Assembly: GCF_017115025.1 (NCBI RefSeq)
Contig: NZ_JABXKM010000022.1
Span: 1 to 36,577 of the forward strand
Direction: 5' to 3'
Length of the DNA: 36,577 nucleotides
Source: Nostoc sp. NOS(2021)
GTDB lineage: Bacteria; Cyanobacteriota; Cyanobacteriia; Cyanobacteriales; Nostocaceae
Every line of letters starts with the position of its first letter. Positions within the stretch are counted from its first letter, which is position 1. Both the position numbers and the translations under genes were made by a program. The notes beneath the pieces are model-generated. The model was not told the DNA's origin. It ran no database searches and saw nothing but the letters and a program-made list of their open reading frames with translations. Shown here piece by piece: positions 23,675 through 31,169 of the stretch.

Positions 23675-23705
23675 AGGAGGGTTGAAAGGAGTGCTGCGAT
23701 CGAAC
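23675..23705 (+). ncRNA. Delocalised homing crRNA matching the adjacent tRNA gene
   Basis: A truncated repeat AGGAGGGTTGAAAG (23675-23688) is followed by a short guide, GAGTGCTGCGATCGAAC (23689-23705). The guide matches the tRNA-Ala sense strand at 23941-23925 in 16 of 17 positions, with the first 14 unbroken. The target is preceded by GGTA (23945-23942), a GTN-type PAM. V-K CASTs are known to carry such a separate short crRNA for homing to tRNA genes. It lies about 70 nt beyond the last repeat of the array. Whether it is still transcribed is unknown, and there is no Cas12k here to use it. Confidence 0.82.
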
Positions 23706-23764
23706 AAATGTTAAGGAAAAATAATTTCCTTGTGGTAAATTTTACAGTTAATGACGAAAGAAGA

Positions 23765-23885
23765 CGACGTTAATTTGCGAAAACCTAATATACTAAAATT
23801 AGTAACACAAATTTACGAAATCGACCTTAATTGGCAAAAAGCGACATTAATTTGCGAATAGCGACATCTAATTTGCGAATGTACA
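23765..23885. repeat. Ladder of likely TnsB binding sites at the transposon end
   Basis: Sites with a shared CGACNTTAATTTGCGAA pattern: 23765-23781 (CGACGTTAATTTGCGAA), 23822-23838 (CGACCTTAATTGGCAAA), 23842-23858 (CGACATTAATTTGCGAA) and 23862-23879 (CGACATCTAATTTGCGAA), the last running into the TGTACA tip. A weaker ACAAATTTACGAA lies at 23808-23820. All point the same way. Confidence 0.82.
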
Positions 23886-23889
23886 CAAA

Positions 23890-23962
23890 TGGAGAATAAC
23901 GGATTCGAACCGATGGCCTCTGCGGTGCGATCGCAGCACTCTACCAACTGAGCTAATTCCCC
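23890..23962 (-). tRNA. tRNA-Ala (anticodon CGC)
   Basis: A 73-nt gene without encoded CCA. It folds as acceptor stem GGGGAAT/ATTCTCC with the G3-U70 pair that marks alanine tRNAs, and discriminator A (23890). The D arm is GCTC-AGTTGGTA-GAGT, the anticodon arm CTGCG-ATCGCAC-CGCAG with anticodon CGC (23929-23927), the variable loop AGGCC and the T arm ATCGG-TTCGAAT-CCGTT. The T stem has one T-T mismatch (50-64), and position 32 is A, which is unusual. It reads GCG codons. The anticodon arm contains a HIP1 octamer. The CAST relic begins 4 bp after its 3' end and carries a guide against positions in the D and anticodon arms. Confidence 0.92.
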
Positions 23963-24027
23963 TTAATCGGTGCCAAGTCAAGAGTAATATCACTAATTAA
24001 CTCAAGACATTACCACCATAGACTATT

Positions 24028-24756
24028 TTAACATTCAGTTACCGATTGCTGAGGCTGTTTTTGGGAATAAACCTTCTGCACCCGTTCGAGTTCCAAATCA
24101 CTGAGATAATCAACAGTCCAGTTACAGCAGCGCTGGAGCATGTGGAATGGGTATGTATTCGCTACCCCAACAACTTGCATTTGCGATCGCTTCGCCGCTG
24201 CTATACCTGCTGGGGTATCTTCAATTGCCAAACACTCGTATGGTTGAAGATTCAATTCGGGATATTCTTGATTCAGGCGTTTCACTGCCAATAGATAACC
24301 ATCGGGTTCTGGTTTACTGCTGGTGATGTCGTCACCCGCGACGATAATTTTAAAATGTTCGGCTAGTTTGGCGCGATTGAGTACCAATTCTATTTCTTTG
24401 CGAATTGCGCCACTAACTAAACCTAGTTTCAGATTCCGCGATCGCACCTGAAATATTAAGTCTTCTACACCCGGATATAAAGGCAGTCTCTCTATTTTCT
24501 CTAGTTCCACCGTATAAGCTTGGGCTTTGCGGTACAGCAACTGAGTTAAATAGTTTTCGTCAGCTACTCTACCACGATTAGCGAGTAATTGCTGAAAACA
24601 AGCGCGATCGCTGCGTCCTAAAGAAGCTTGACGCTCGTCAACCCTTTGAGGTTGGAGATTTTCTTCAATGAGAATCTCATCTATCAGTTGCAGGTGGATT
24701 GGCTCATCGTTAATGATGACACCATTAAAATCAAAGAGAACTGCCTTTAAACTCAT
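24028..24756 (-). CDS. HAD-family hydrolase (beta-phosphoglucomutase-like)
   Basis: A cytosolic phosphatase or phosphomutase of the haloacid dehalogenase superfamily, 242 aa. Motif I is AVLFDFNGVIIND with nucleophile Asp9; the usual second Asp (D-x-D) is Asn11 here. Motif II is LGLVSGAIRKE (Ser), motif III Lys is in SSKPEPDGYLLAV and motif IV is AIEDTPAGIAAAK. The alpha-helical cap lies between residues 15 and 90, the class I cap typical of beta-phosphoglucomutase and phosphoglycolate phosphatase relatives. The change at position 11 would affect general acid/base catalysis, but such DFNG variants recur in cyanobacterial homologues as far as I remember. The substrate is unknown. It is a single gene. 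Confidence 0.88.
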   Translation of the reverse strand: MSLKAVLFDFNGVIINDEPIHLQLIDEILIEENLQPQRVDERQASLGRSDRACFQQLLANRGRVADENYLTQLLYRKAQAYTVELEKIERLPLYPGVEDLIFQVRSRNLKLGLVSGAIRKEIELVLNRAKLAEHFKIIVAGDDITSSKPEPDGYLLAVKRLNQEYPELNLQPYECLAIEDTPAGIAAAKRSQMQVVGVANTYPFHMLQRCCNWTVDYLSDLELERVQKVYSQKQPQQSVTEC

Positions 24757-25342
24757 ACCATTATGCCAAATGCTGGAGAACCAAGTCCCTCCAAATCATT
24801 ATTATCTATTGTGGTATCTATTGATGTCGGAGTGTACTGGCGGACATTTTCGGTTGCGATCGGTTTAATGCTGCTAGTTACTTGATGTATCTACCATACA
24901 TCCAGCGATCGCACAGCTTCAAATCCGGCTGCACCCAATACCAGGAATACTCTCGATATATCTGCGATTCCAGTTTTTTTAATACATTTTGGAAACATAG
25001 CGTTTCCTAATCACATGAGGTACATCTTAGCCCCCTCTCGAAGAGCGGGGAGGGGGTTGGGGTTCTTGTACCTCATAAGGGCCGAGAACCGCTATATCTG
25101 CTTTCTCTCTGTGGCGATCGCCTTGACGTTTGTAATCTAAAATGTTACTTTTGTAGTATAAGAATGTTACTCCTAAAAGTAGTTCTTCAGCTTCACGAAA
25201 ATTGAGGGAGCCAAATGAAAGACAATACAACATTTAAATTGCTACAACTAACTAGGTAATGGCTTATAAAGCATAGGGATAATTATCAGTGCCCTATACT
25301 CAATCCCAAATCTAAAATTTAAAATCCAAAATAGAATAAATT
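24757..25342. other. Intergenic region with MITE-like element
   Basis: There are 586 bp between the HAD gene and rtcB. It contains the family A element at 24996-25096. The 68-codon minus-strand frame at 25027-25233 overlaps that element and is not convincing. No tRNA or other RNA is evident. Confidence 0.5.
24996..25096. mobile_element. MITE-like palindromic element, family A copy 2
   Basis: A 101-bp element with the same ends as 10052-10215: ATAGCG... and TGAGGTAC on the left (inner part ATGAGGTAC, 25015-25023), and GTACCTCAT (25068-25076) and CCGCTATA on the right. The core hairpin is CCCCCTC/GAGGGGG (25031-25056). The core differs from copy 1 while the ends are shared, which is what a mobile repeat with terminal inverted repeats would show. 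Confidence 0.55.
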
Positions 25343-26524
25343 ATGCCCTACGAAAAGTTAGAAATTACCACACCAACACCAGTATTATCTTGGGCAAATC
25401 ACTCTTTGGGCCCAGAAGAAACTAAGATGGCAAAGAATATGGCATCGCTACCATTTGTGTTTAAGCACATAGCGTTGATGCCAGATGTTCACTTAGGAAA
25501 AGGTGCCTTAGTGGGTTCTGTAATTGCGACCAAAGAGGCAATTATACCGGCTGCTGTCGGTGTGGATATTGGTTGTGGGATGAGCGCTATCAAAACAGCA
25601 TTTACCGCTGAACAACTAGAAGGTAAACTGAAGAAAATCCGCTTGGATATTGAAGCAGCAATTCCTACTGGATTCAACGAAAACAAAGACGTTGAAAAAT
25701 CTGTCACCAACTGGCAACACTGGGATGATTTTAAAGACTTGCATCGCGGCGTGCAAGACCTACAAAGTAAAGCAATGAAACAGATGGGTTCTCTCGGTGG
25801 AGGAAATCACTTTATTGAAGTGTGCCTTGATACAGAGAATCAAGTTTGGCTGATGTTGCATTCTGGTTCGCGCAACATCGGCAATAAACTAGCCCAGTGT
25901 CATATTCACACAGCCAGAGAATTAGCAAAAATGGCAGGTAATAAATTGCCTGACCCAGATTTGGCTCACTTTGTCGCTGGTACGCCAGAATTCCAAGCAT
26001 ACTGGCACGATTTGCAATGGTCACAAAACTATGCGCGTGTCAACCGCGATGTGATGATGGCGCGTTTTAAGCACATAGTTGAGAAGCATTTAGCAGGTGG
26101 GAAGGCAACTAAACCTTTATTGCAAGTTAATTGTCATCACAATTACGCTGAAAAAGAAGTGCATTTTGACGAAGATGTATACGTTACTCGTAAGGGTGCA
26201 GTTCGCGCCCAGACTGAAGATTATGGGATTATTCCTGGTTCGATGGGGGCAAAGTCTTTCATCGTTAAGGGTAAAGGTAATGCCCAGAGCTTTTGTTCTT
26301 GTTCCCACGGTGCAGGGCGTTTGATGTCTAGAAATAAGGCTAAAAATGTCTACACGCTTGATGATTTGATAGAGCAAACAAATGGTGTAGAATGCCGCAA
26401 AGATGAGGGTGTATTAGATGAAATTCCTGGTGCTTATAAACCGATAGAACAAGTTATGGAAAATCAAGCTGATTTGGTTGAAATTGTAGCAACACTCAAG
26501 CAAGTTCTTTGTGTGAAAGGATAA
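25343..26524 (+). CDS. rtcB: RtcB-family RNA ligase
   Basis: GTP- and Mn-dependent ligase that joins 2',3'-cyclic phosphate or 3'-phosphate RNA ends to 5'-OH ends, for RNA repair or tRNA processing. At 393 aa it is close to the short RtcB form. Metal-site motifs are MPDVHLGKG (47-54), VGVDIGCGM (Asp75, Cys78), GGGNHFIEV (His156) and MLHSGSRNIG (His173). The guanylylated His is in CSHGAGRLMSR (His322). Also present are NCHHNYAEKE and GSMGAKSFIVKGKG. All core residues are intact. The gene has its own terminator-like hairpin downstream. There is no RtcA or RtcR neighbour; the next gene in the same direction is an ATP-grasp protein. Confidence 0.95.
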   Translation: MPYEKLEITTPTPVLSWANHSLGPEETKMAKNMASLPFVFKHIALMPDVHLGKGALVGSVIATKEAIIPAAVGVDIGCGMSAIKTAFTAEQLEGKLKKIRLDIEAAIPTGFNENKDVEKSVTNWQHWDDFKDLHRGVQDLQSKAMKQMGSLGGGNHFIEVCLDTENQVWLMLHSGSRNIGNKLAQCHIHTARELAKMAGNKLPDPDLAHFVAGTPEFQAYWHDLQWSQNYARVNRDVMMARFKHIVEKHLAGGKATKPLLQVNCHHNYAEKEVHFDEDVYVTRKGAVRAQTEDYGIIPGSMGAKSFIVKGKGNAQSFCSCSHGAGRLMSRNKAKNVYTLDDLIEQTNGVECRKDEGVLDEIPGAYKPIEQVMENQADLVEIVATLKQVLCVKG

Positions 26525-26533
26525 ATTAGTTAG

Positions 26534-26556
26534 GGTGGGTAATGCCCGCCTTTTTT
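26534..26556 (+). terminator. Rho-independent terminator after rtcB
   Basis: GGTGGG (26534-26539), loop TAATG, CCCGCC (26545-26550), then six T. It starts 9 bp after the rtcB stop. Confidence 0.75.
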
Positions 26557-26723
26557 ATTTTTTAACCGAGTACCGTGGGTTTAAATCCCCCGGTTCAAAA
26601 AATAAGCAAGTTTTGGGTCGGGGTCTAAATTCTTATGACAAAACTTAATTAGGAATTACGAATTACGAATTATTTAAACGCAGAGGCATACTGAGGTAAG
26701 CGCAAAGGTACGCTGAGGAATAA

Positions 26724-27605
26724 ATGATTGTTTTAAGTGAATCAACTGAACAAATAGAGGCATCTGCCAGCGCTAGCGAAAATAAATTAATGACTGAGGC
26801 TGCCCAATTATTAGGGTGTAAAGTCTACCATATCCCGCGAGATTTTGAACGGTGTGGTACGGCAGAAAATGCTCTATGGCACATTCCTAATTATCCTCAA
26901 GCAACTGCTGGTATCTGGATAGGATATATTCCTGAGTTTGAGCGTTACAAAGCCATATATCACGCAGCCTTGGCTAAGGGCATAAAACTACTTAATACTC
27001 CTTTAGAACACCAGACAGCACTAGAGTTTGACCTATTTTACCCTCACTTAAAAGGATTGACACCTGAGAGTTTGGTAATTACCTCTACAAACGAATGTAT
27101 TGAGGCTGGTGAATTATTGGGATTTCCTCTGTTTGTCAAAGGCGCAGTTCAATCTAGAAAAATGCAAGGATGGGAGTCTTGTGTAGCGAATAATCAGGAG
27201 GAATTAGTCAGACTGACAGAATCGTTATTAAAATTTAAATCTGGTTCACGAGGTAGAGTTATTGTTAGGAAATTAGTAAAGTTATGGCATAAACGCCTAG
27301 CCCCAAATCGCTTTCCAATGGGAAGAGAATTTAGATGCTTTATTTATAATCAGCGAATTCTAAAATATGGATATTATTGGGATGGGCAAGATGACTTGAG
27401 CAAGTTATCAAAACAAGAAGAGACGCAAGTATTAAAGTTGGCAGTCCTAGCCTCTGAACGCCTTGGTGTTCCTTATATAGCAATTGATATCGGGCAATTA
27501 GAAAGTGGAGAATGGATAGTGATAGAAACAGCCGATGCACAATTTGCTGGTCTGAGTCACATTCCTGCACTTGAGTTATGGAATAAGTTAAAAGATATAC
27601 GCTGA
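26724..27605 (+). CDS. ATP-grasp domain protein (DUF4343-like)
   Basis: A 293-aa cytosolic protein with an ATP-grasp-like C-terminal half. FPLFVKGAVQSRKMQGWESCV (about residues 133-153) carries the nucleotide-binding Lys. RGRVIVRKLVKLWHKRL follows, then PMGREFRCFIYNQRILKYGYYW, and VPYIAIDIGQLESGEWIVIETADAQFAGL near the end has the Mg-binding acidic cluster. This arrangement fits the DUF4343-type ATP-grasp group, whose substrates are unknown; ATP-grasp enzymes generally join a carboxylate to an amine or thiol via acyl phosphate. It starts 199 bp after the rtcB stop, beyond a terminator, so a common operon is doubtful. The first 60 residues show no motif that I can name. Confidence 0.75.
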   Translation: MIVLSESTEQIEASASASENKLMTEAAQLLGCKVYHIPRDFERCGTAENALWHIPNYPQATAGIWIGYIPEFERYKAIYHAALAKGIKLLNTPLEHQTALEFDLFYPHLKGLTPESLVITSTNECIEAGELLGFPLFVKGAVQSRKMQGWESCVANNQEELVRLTESLLKFKSGSRGRVIVRKLVKLWHKRLAPNRFPMGREFRCFIYNQRILKYGYYWDGQDDLSKLSKQEETQVLKLAVLASERLGVPYIAIDIGQLESGEWIVIETADAQFAGLSHIPALELWNKLKDIR

Positions 27606-27614
27606 TCATTGGGA

Positions 27615-27631
27615 GCGATGTCTACGACGGG
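27615..27631. repeat. Dispersed repeat GCGATGTCTACGACGGG, another copy
   Basis: An exact 17-bp match to the repeats at 222, 12222 and 33939. It is followed by CTATTCGGCGTCGCC instead of CTACGCCTACGC. Confidence 0.7.
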
Positions 27632-27702
27632 CTATTCGGCGTCGCCCTATTGAAATTATCCCACAGCGCCGAGTCTGCGATCGGTAAATTCTTTATCTGC
27701 GA

Positions 27703-27807
27703 ATGGCACTCAAAGCAGAGTATCGTCAAAAAATTGAAGCAAAAGCAACAGAGCAAGGTGCTTGGTATGAAAATCTGACTTTTTTTGTAACTGGTCGAAA
27801 CGTTTAG
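27703..27807 (+). pseudogene. Short coding remnant or tiny ORF
   Basis: An ATG opens a 34-codon frame with a coding-like composition, starting MALKAEYRQKIEAKATEQGA and ending in TFFVTGRNV before TAG. It has no ribosome-binding site. It may be a remnant of a longer gene disrupted by the repeats just upstream. I do not recognise it. Confidence 0.25.
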
Positions 27808-27815
27808 AGCAAACT

Positions 27816-28718
27816 CTAACTTTCTACTCTATTCAGCCAATTCATCAAATCAGCTTCACTGGCGAAATCTAGTAATACTTCACCCAAGTCCTCTAACTGA
27901 GCCAGGGACAACTCTTGCAACCGAGATTGTAATTGAGAATTAATTGAACCAAGCCGACGAGTTAATAGACGCATCACTAGCCTCAATTCTGATTGCCTTC
28001 CTTGTTCAATGCCTTGTTCAATGCCTTGTTCAATGCCTTGTTCAATGCCTTGTTCAATGCCTCGTTGTCTCCCTTCTTGCAGTCCTTCTTCAAGAATTTC
28101 TTGATAAATAGCAGATTCTCTCATATCTTCTCTCCTCAAAAACTGACGAATTAGTTCTGGCTCAAATACCAACCCTGCTAGTAGTTGGGTACATACCGAA
28201 ATACTCTGCTTGATGGCTGCTTCTTCAATCATACTCACCTGAACTGCTACCTGTTGAAGTAAGCTTTGAGGAGAATCTGTTCGCGCCAAAGTTGCCAGAG
28301 GTAATAAACCAGGAGATAACAGTAACGGTTCTGGATCTTGTTCCCAAATTCGGATGACGCGGTAACGGTGGGTAGTATTGCGGGCAGTAAATTCATTTAC
28401 AAATACAGCTTCTGAAGTTGTGGGTTTAAGGAAAATCACTACCTGCTCGATATCGCAATTGTATTGTCGATATAGCCGCACCCAATAATCCAACATCCGC
28501 AGTGGTAAGGGTGGTGTCGATGCTGGTAAGGTTTGAAACTCTAAATGCAGTATTTGATTGGCAGTTTGCAAAAAGGTTACTGAGTCGGCACGAATTGGTT
28601 CTTGATTTAATTCTGTTTTGAGAATCTGGATATCTGTTGCATCAGATGCTAATAAGTAGCGGATAAAATCTTCTGGATACTGCTCAACCAGATATTTCAG
28701 GGTGTTGTCGTATGTCAC
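27816..28718 (-). CDS. Rpn/PD-(D/E)XK transposase-like protein with DUF4351 tail
   Basis: A 300-aa member of the Rpn-type family (recombination-promoting nuclease, formerly transposase_31-like) that is common in cyanobacteria. The N-terminal half has MTYDNTLKYLVEQYPEDFIRYLL, then ADSVTFLQTANQILHLEFQT with the acidic and E-x-Q pattern of the PD-(D/E)XK core. The C-terminal ~60 residues (LRLVMRLLTRRLGSINSQLQSRLQELSLAQLEDLGEVLLDFAS) are DUF4351-like. Between them lies a tandem GIEQ tetrapeptide repeated five times, from a 12-bp DNA repeat. Members often number dozens per cyanobacterial genome. DNA cleavage here is inferred from the fold only. Confidence 0.82.
   Translation of the reverse strand: MTYDNTLKYLVEQYPEDFIRYLLASDATDIQILKTELNQEPIRADSVTFLQTANQILHLEFQTLPASTPPLPLRMLDYWVRLYRQYNCDIEQVVIFLKPTTSEAVFVNEFTARNTTHRYRVIRIWEQDPEPLLLSPGLLPLATLARTDSPQSLLQQVAVQVSMIEEAAIKQSISVCTQLLAGLVFEPELIRQFLRREDMRESAIYQEILEEGLQEGRQRGIEQGIEQGIEQGIEQGIEQGRQSELRLVMRLLTRRLGSINSQLQSRLQELSLAQLEDLGEVLLDFASEADLMNWLNRVES
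28001..28060 (-). repeat. 12-bp tandem repeat encoding (GIEQ)5
   Basis: Five identical 12-bp units, CTTGTTCAATGC on the plus strand. It is a likely site of length variation by slippage that keeps the reading frame. Confidence 0.92.
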
Positions 28719-28850
28719 TTTGATATCAGTTTGGACATCAGAAATTTAAGTTTATACCAATTTGAAAAAAGAATGTAACAGATACAAAAGAAGGAAACCT
28801 AGATTAAATCAGGCTTTCTTAATTTTGAATTGGTATTAGTTATTGTTTGT

Positions 28851-28898
28851 TGTTAGCGCTACTCTACGACAAACTGCTGTTCGCAGATAGCGCTAACA
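28851..28898. repeat. 48-bp inverted-repeat element
   Basis: TGTTAGCGCTA (28851-28861) and TAGCGCTAACA (28888-28898) are perfect 11-bp inverted repeats around a 26-bp middle. It sits 25 bp beyond the stop of the pyruvate dehydrogenase E2 gene (minus strand), where it could end transcription, but it lacks a T-run. GTTAGCG also starts the repeat at 22658. Confidence 0.6.
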
Positions 28899-28922
28899 TT
28901 TAAATTTGGTGTCTTTTCAAAA

Positions 28923-30224
28923 TTACATTGTCAAAGATTGAGGATTCGTCTCAATCAATTTCGCTAAATCTTGCAAGAACGCCGCAGCATGGGCACCGTA
29001 AATAATCCGATGGTCGGAAGTAATATTAACTTGCATTTGTTGCCGCACGCCAAATAAACCGTCGGGTGTTGCTACCACTTGCGGACGGGATGCCCCGATC
29101 GCTAAAATTGAACCTTGTCCAGGCGGTAAAATCGCATCAAATTTGTCTACGCCAAACATCCCCAAATTGGACAGGGTAAAAGTACCACTGTTGTATTCTT
29201 GGGGCTGTAGTTGTTTTGCTCTCGCACGTTCTACCAAAGACTTCCAAGTACGCGATAGAGAATATATATCCACTGCGTCGGCATTTTGCAGCACAGGCGT
29301 AATCAATCCGCCATCATCCATCGCTACTGCTACGGAAATGTTGATATCAGAATGATAAACAATACCCTGCTCTGAGTAGCTAGCATTTAACAATGGGTGT
29401 TTTTGTAACGTCACCGCTACAGCTTTCGCCAGTAGCGCTGTCATTGTCACGCCTTTGGATTTAATTTGTTTATAAAGTTTGTCTAATCCATCGGTGGTAA
29501 TTGTATAACCAACACGGAAGACGGGTACGGATATGGTAGCTACCATATTCCGCACTACGGCATTTTGGAAGGTAGTTAGAGGCACGATTTGACCAGGAAC
29601 AGCCGCTACTACGGTTGCGGGTGCTGGTGTCCGAGGTGCTGGGGGTGCAACTGGGGCGCTGATTGGTACGGGTGCTGCTGGGGCAACTGGGGCAGTAGCG
29701 GGTTGTTTGCCCTGATTGGACAATGCTTCGACATCTTCGGCGACAATGCGACCGTGGGGGCCACTGCCTTGGAGTGTAGTTAAATCAACTTTGAGTTCTT
29801 TAGCTAATTTGCGGGCACGGGGGGAAGCTACAAGCCTTCCTTCTTTGTGGTTAGACCCGTTTTGAGACGCTAAGGCAGGTATTGCGGCTGAGGCTGTAGC
29901 GGCGATTGGTTCAAGGGAAGAGGTAGTAGTAGCAGCCACGCCGCCGGAATTGGCAAGAGATTTCGCCTGTTCAATTTCAGCTTCCGTTTCGGCGATGAAG
30001 GCGATCGCAGATCCTACCGGGGCAGTTTCACCAGCTTCAACTATGATATGGGCAAGAAATCCCTCGTAAAAGGTTTCTACATCCATATCTGCCTTATCTG
30101 ACTCTACAACCACCACTGTTTCGCCTTTTTCCACCTTGTCACCTGGCGATTTCACCCAGGAAACGATTTTGCCTTCCGTCATGGTAGAACTCAGAGCCGG
30201 CATAAATACTTCGTGAATGCTCAT
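28923..30224 (-). CDS. pdhC: Pyruvate dehydrogenase E2, dihydrolipoamide acetyltransferase
   Basis: Core subunit of the pyruvate dehydrogenase complex; it passes the acetyl group from lipoate to CoA. At 433 aa the layout is as follows. The lipoyl domain is residues 1-80, with lipoylated Lys44 in ESDKADMDVE. The peripheral-subunit-binding domain is about 133-167 (SPRARKLAKELKVDL, GPHGRIVAEDVEA). A Pro/Ala-rich flexible linker spans about 172-205, and the catalytic domain 213-433. The active-site His is in SDHRIIYGAH near 406; the usual D-G after it is Y-G, which is what I recall of cyanobacterial and plastid E2. There is a single lipoyl domain. E1 and E3 genes are not in the window, as is common in cyanobacteria. 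Confidence 0.95.
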   Translation of the reverse strand: MSIHEVFMPALSSTMTEGKIVSWVKSPGDKVEKGETVVVVESDKADMDVETFYEGFLAHIIVEAGETAPVGSAIAFIAETEAEIEQAKSLANSGGVAATTTSSLEPIAATASAAIPALASQNGSNHKEGRLVASPRARKLAKELKVDLTTLQGSGPHGRIVAEDVEALSNQGKQPATAPVAPAAPVPISAPVAPPAPRTPAPATVVAAVPGQIVPLTTFQNAVVRNMVATISVPVFRVGYTITTDGLDKLYKQIKSKGVTMTALLAKAVAVTLQKHPLLNASYSEQGIVYHSDINISVAVAMDDGGLITPVLQNADAVDIYSLSRTWKSLVERARAKQLQPQEYNSGTFTLSNLGMFGVDKFDAILPPGQGSILAIGASRPQVVATPDGLFGVRQQMQVNITSDHRIIYGAHAAAFLQDLAKLIETNPQSLTM

Positions 30225-30694
30225 AGGGTGGTTTGGGAATCAATGGTTTATGGACTTTAACAGCTTTTGTCAGATCGAATTGTATCTTGGTGGGAGAGTT
30301 TTGGACTGTTTATATTTTAGGTTGGGCATTGGGCATTAGCTTTTGACTAATGACTAATAGGAACCTAAATATAACTTAGAGGTCTATAGGACTTGTATTT
30401 TATTTTTGAAAAAACTTAGTACACATCTGTTCCCTATTCCCTGTTCCCTATTCCCTGTTCCCTTGCTATTTATAGCAACGGACAAGAAGGTTAGGACATT
30501 AACTGATGATAAAACCTATATACAAACAGACTTTCAACCCAGTCCCCAGTAAAGAGTCCCCAGTCCCCTGCTATATATTCCTCATAACCACTGCTTAAGA
30601 TACAGAAGCTTCTCACAGCTAGAAGATATGGGATGCAGTTCAATTTAGAATTCAAAATTGGTAATAAACCTATTTGAAATTCCTGTTTACTTTT
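30225..30694. other. Intergenic region with heptamer repeats
   Basis: There are 470 bp between divergent genes. At 30422-30460 there is a run of TTCCCTA/TTCCCTG heptamers, the same kind as inside hpt (4102-4136). At 30538-30568 a second, shorter repeat of CAGTCCCC/GAGTCCC units occurs. No gene or RNA is recognised. Confidence 0.6.
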
Positions 30695-31165
30695 ATGTCG
30701 GCAAAGTTGAAATTCTTTTTGATTGTGATACTAGGTATCTTTGCCACTGCTGGCGCTGGAGTTTATATTATCCAGCGCCAGCCATCTGCACCGATTGTTG
30801 AGACTAGTAATGGGCAAACCCAGCAGGTGGCAGCAATGCATCAGTCTCAAGAGGTTGTGGGATACTCAGAACGTTCCGATTATAAAACTATACCTCTAGA
30901 AAAGATCAACTCATCTCTCCAAGGTAGTGATCCTGCTACCCTCGCCCTGAATGCCTTTGACGACATAGGATCAGCAGCAGGAACGCGAAAGGTAGAGGTA
31001 GATTATCCGCAACGAAATCAGGCTTTTGTGACGATTACGGAAATCAAGCGGGGTGATGATTCAGTTAGTGTTAAATATCGAGTTGAGATGACCACTTTTG
31101 GGCGATCGCTTTTTATTAGCTCTCCTCCAGTGTGGCAAATTGTTTGGGCTGGAGTAAGGAGTTAG
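30695..31165 (+). CDS. Small exported or membrane-anchored protein, unknown
   Basis: A 156-aa protein beginning MSAKLKFFLIVILGIFATAGAGVYIIQ, a single N-terminal hydrophobic segment that anchors or exports it. The rest is soluble; the block RKVEVDYPQRNQAFVTITEIKRGDDSVSVKYRVEM suggests a small beta-sandwich, and the end IVWAGVRS is preceded by a WQ motif. I do not recognise a named family. I chose ATG 30695 over the TTG at 30674 because the latter only adds seven residues ahead of a normal signal sequence. It converges on the YlqD gene. Confidence 0.7.
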   Translation: MSAKLKFFLIVILGIFATAGAGVYIIQRQPSAPIVETSNGQTQQVAAMHQSQEVVGYSERSDYKTIPLEKINSSLQGSDPATLALNAFDDIGSAAGTRKVEVDYPQRNQAFVTITEIKRGDDSVSVKYRVEMTTFGRSLFISSPPVWQIVWAGVRS

Positions 31166-31169
31166 TTAG

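Larger units (their letters stand above)
23477..23885. mobile_element. Relic of a type V-K CRISPR-associated (Tn7-like) transposon beside tRNA-Ala
   Basis: About 409 bp with no protein gene. The right boundary is a TGTACA terminus (23880-23885) preceded by repeated CGACATTAATTTGCGAA-type sites, as at Tn7-like ends bound by TnsB. Inside are a CRISPR relic (23518-23603) and a separate tRNA-matching guide (23675-23705). The left boundary is uncertain: TGTACATCTGCAAAT at 23477 is inverted relative to the right end, while 23489-23517 is an exact 29-bp direct copy of the right terminus. The right terminus lies 4 bp past the tRNA 3' end. The candidate flanking 5-mers (AATGG left, CAAAT right) do not match, so no target duplication supports 23477 as the true partner end. 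The transposition genes tnsB, tnsC and tniQ and the effector cas12k are absent. Confidence 0.8.

Noticed and set aside
23477..23885. A simple complete 409-bp mini-CAST with two inverted tips
   Set aside because: The inverted TGTACA at 23477 could instead be a worn internal site, and the flanking 5-mers (AATGG and CAAAT) do not form a target duplication. I therefore keep only the right tip as certain.
25027..25233. 68-codon minus-strand frame
   Set aside because: Half of it reads through the family A palindromic element; the Pro/Arg-rich end is repeat translation.
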